In this document: positions 62,696 to 64,000 of the stretch, one piece after another | Numbering within the stretch: the stretch's first letter is position 1 | How the letters are laid out: every line of letters begins with the position of its first letter | NCBI RefSeq assembly: GCF_002915575.1 | Contig: NZ_PQGD01000024.1 | Location: 1 to 64,000 of the forward strand | From: Superficieibacter electus | GTDB lineage: Bacteria > Pseudomonadota > Gammaproteobacteria > Enterobacterales > Enterobacteriaceae | Direction of reading: 5' to 3' | DNA: 64,000 nt | Program-made: the position numbers and the translations under genes | Notes under the pieces: model-generated | What the model saw: only the letters and a program-made list of their open reading frames with translations | Database searches by the model: none | What the model was told of the DNA's origin: nothing

Positions 62696-64000
62696 GGCGT
62701 CCCGGAAGTTTTTCAATGACGGTAAAAAGGACAAAACAAAGCAAGAGCAGCAGCAGAGCGGTGACGGCCCCTTCCTGAGTGCGATATGAGCCGATTTGCT
62801 GATAAAGATAAAACGGCAGCGTACGAAAATCATCATTACCAAACAGGGCAACGACGCCAAAATCACCAATCGACAGGACGCAGGCAAAGGCCAGTGCCTG
62901 GGCCAGCGGTCGCCTGAGCGCACGTAATTCCAGTATCTTAAGCCGGGTAAATCCTTCCATTCCCAGCGACTGGCATAACAAAGTGTAACGCGCGCTGAGA
63001 TCGCGCATCGGATTATCCAGCACCTTCAGGGCATAAGGAATGGCCATCAGCGCGTTAGTGAAAACGACAATGCCATCCGCCGATTGCGGCAGCCCGACAC
63101 TATTGTTAAGCAATAAAAAGAATCCTGTGGCCAGCACAATCCCCGGCATGGCGAGAATTAACATTCCGGAAAGCTCCATCGCCTGTCCCGCCAGCGGACG
63201 CGCTCTGGCGCGAAGCTCGCGGCTACTCCACAGTAGCATCATGGTCAGCACTACGCACAGTACGCCTGCCGCGATGGCGATGCGCAATGAAGTCCACAGC
63301 GCCTGCCAAACGGCGGGTTGTTGCAGCACGTTGGGGAGATCGCGGTTAACTCCTTCTATCATCACCGCCAGCAGTGGCGGCAGTAACAGCAGCAGGGCAC
63401 AGGCGATCAGCAGCGTATCGGCGATGCGGCTTAAGCGGCGGTCATCCGGATCGCGCCAGCCTTTAATCTGAGTATTGCCCACCGCAATCGCCTTGCTCAG
63501 GCGCTGGCTGAGTAGCACCAGACCAAGACAGCAGATCATCTGGATCAGCGCCAGCATCGCCGCGCGCCCTGGATCGTAATCAAAATTCAGTGCCTGGTAG
63601 ATGGCCAGTTCAATGGTCGTCGCCTGCGGCCCACCGCCCAGCGACAGCACGGTGGCAAAGCTGGCGAAACAGAGCATAAAAATTAGCGCGGCAACGGGCG
63701 GGATCTGGCGGCGCAGCCATGGCCACTCGACAAAGCGGAAAAAATCATACCCGCGCATGCCCAGCTGCGCCGCTAACTGCCGTTGTTCGCCTGGGATCTG
63801 CTCCAGCACCTGAAGCAGCAGGCGCGTCGCCATCGGCAGGTTAAAGAAGATGTGCGCCAACAGAATACCCTGCAAACCATACGGGGAAAATGTCCACTCC
63901 AGGCCGAGCAACTGACACAGCGACGCCAGCCATCCCTGACGTCCATAAACGCTCAGAATACCGAACACGCCGACTAATACCGGCAGGATCAATGTCATGG
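62679..64000 (-). CDS. thiP: Thiamin ABC transporter permease, C-terminal part
   Basis: About 440 residues of an inner-membrane permease with two BPD-transport domains; the N-terminus lies beyond the window end. E. coli ThiP has 536 residues, so about 95 are missing. The two EAA-type loops are visible as [18 protein letters not shown] and [18 protein letters not shown], the contact sites for ThiQ. The window's last ATG (63998) is internal, not the start. The substrate-binding gene thiB and any TPP riboswitch would be outside the window. Confidence 0.93.
   Translation of the reverse strand, partial: MTLILPVLVGVFGILSVYGRQGWLASLCQLLGLEWTFSPYGLQGILLAHIFFNLPMATRLLLQVLEQIPGEQRQLAAQLGMRGYDFFRFVEWPWLRRQIPPVAALIFMLCFASFATVLSLGGGPQATTIELAIYQALNFDYDPGRAAMLALIQMICCLGLVLLSQRLSKAIAVGNTQIKGWRDPDDRRLSRIADTLLIACALLLLLPPLLAVMIEGVNRDLPNVLQQPAVWQALWTSLRIAIAAGVLCVVLTMMLLWSSRELRARARPLAGQAMELSGMLILAMPGIVLATGFFLLLNNSVGLPQSADGIVVFTNALMAIPYALKVLDNPMRDLSARYTLLCQSLGMEGFTRLKILELRALRRPLAQALAFACVLSIGDFGVVALFGNDDFRTLPFYLYQQIGSYRTQEGAVTALLLLLLCFVLFTVIEKLPGRHAETY

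Overview
The window is a chromosomal segment of a member of the Enterobacteriaceae. Its backbone is the classic early-chromosome order of E. coli and Salmonella: rpsT, ribF, ileS, lspA, fkpB, ispH, then dapB, carA, carB, then folA, apaH, apaG, rsmA, pdxA, surA, lptD, djlA, rluA, rapA, polB, and finally araD, araA, araB, araC, yabI, thiQ, thiP. Protein identities are very high to those genera. The accessory content (a chitinase and a GH31/symporter pair before rpsT as in Salmonella, no cai-fix-kef block after carAB, no rihC) points to Citrobacter or a close relative. This placement is inference from gene order and remembered sequences, not from a search.

Layout. 1-4.8 kb: 3' end of a secreted chitinase, then a GH31 glycosidase with a GPH-family sugar symporter. 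4.8-11.4 kb: core genes rpsT to ispH. 11.4-13.1 kb: a LysR regulator divergent from an AlaX-type tRNA-editing protein, where E. coli has rihC. 13.1-29.6 kb: a 16-kb carbohydrate island before dapB. 29.7-35.4 kb: dapB and carAB with their conserved control regions. 35.4-39.9 kb: two lipoproteins, folA and three small accessory genes. 39.9-47.6 kb: the lptD-to-apaH operon and divergent djlA. 47.6-48.5 kb: a tandem array of an 86-bp palindromic repeat. 48.5-55.7 kb: rluA, rapA, polB and two small membrane-associated genes. 55.9-61.1 kb: the complete arabinose operon with its araC control region. 61.2-64 kb: yabI and the 3' part of the thiamin transporter operon.

The most interesting part is the 13.1-29.6 kb island. 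It encodes a fructose-type PTS permease (EIIABC), a GH38 alpha-mannosidase-like enzyme, two paralogous large mannose-6-phosphate-isomerase-like proteins with an extra N-terminal domain, two tandem cupin-type (archaeal-style) phosphoglucose-isomerase-like proteins, a complete mannose-type PTS (EIIA, B, C, D), an orphan cellobiose-type EIIC with a GH1 phospho-glycosidase, and a MalI-like LacI-family repressor. Near-identical palindromes built on GGTTAATCGATTAACC lie before the EIIABC operon, the cupin operon, the second isomerase/mannose-PTS operon and the repressor gene, so the island looks like one self-contained regulon. A plausible scheme is uptake and 6-phosphorylation of manno-configured di- or oligosaccharides, intracellular cleavage by GH38, and isomerisation of the hexose phosphates to fructose-6-phosphate. 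The actual substrate cannot be read from the sequence, and several catalytic-site motifs (GH38, GH1) depart from the characterised enzymes.
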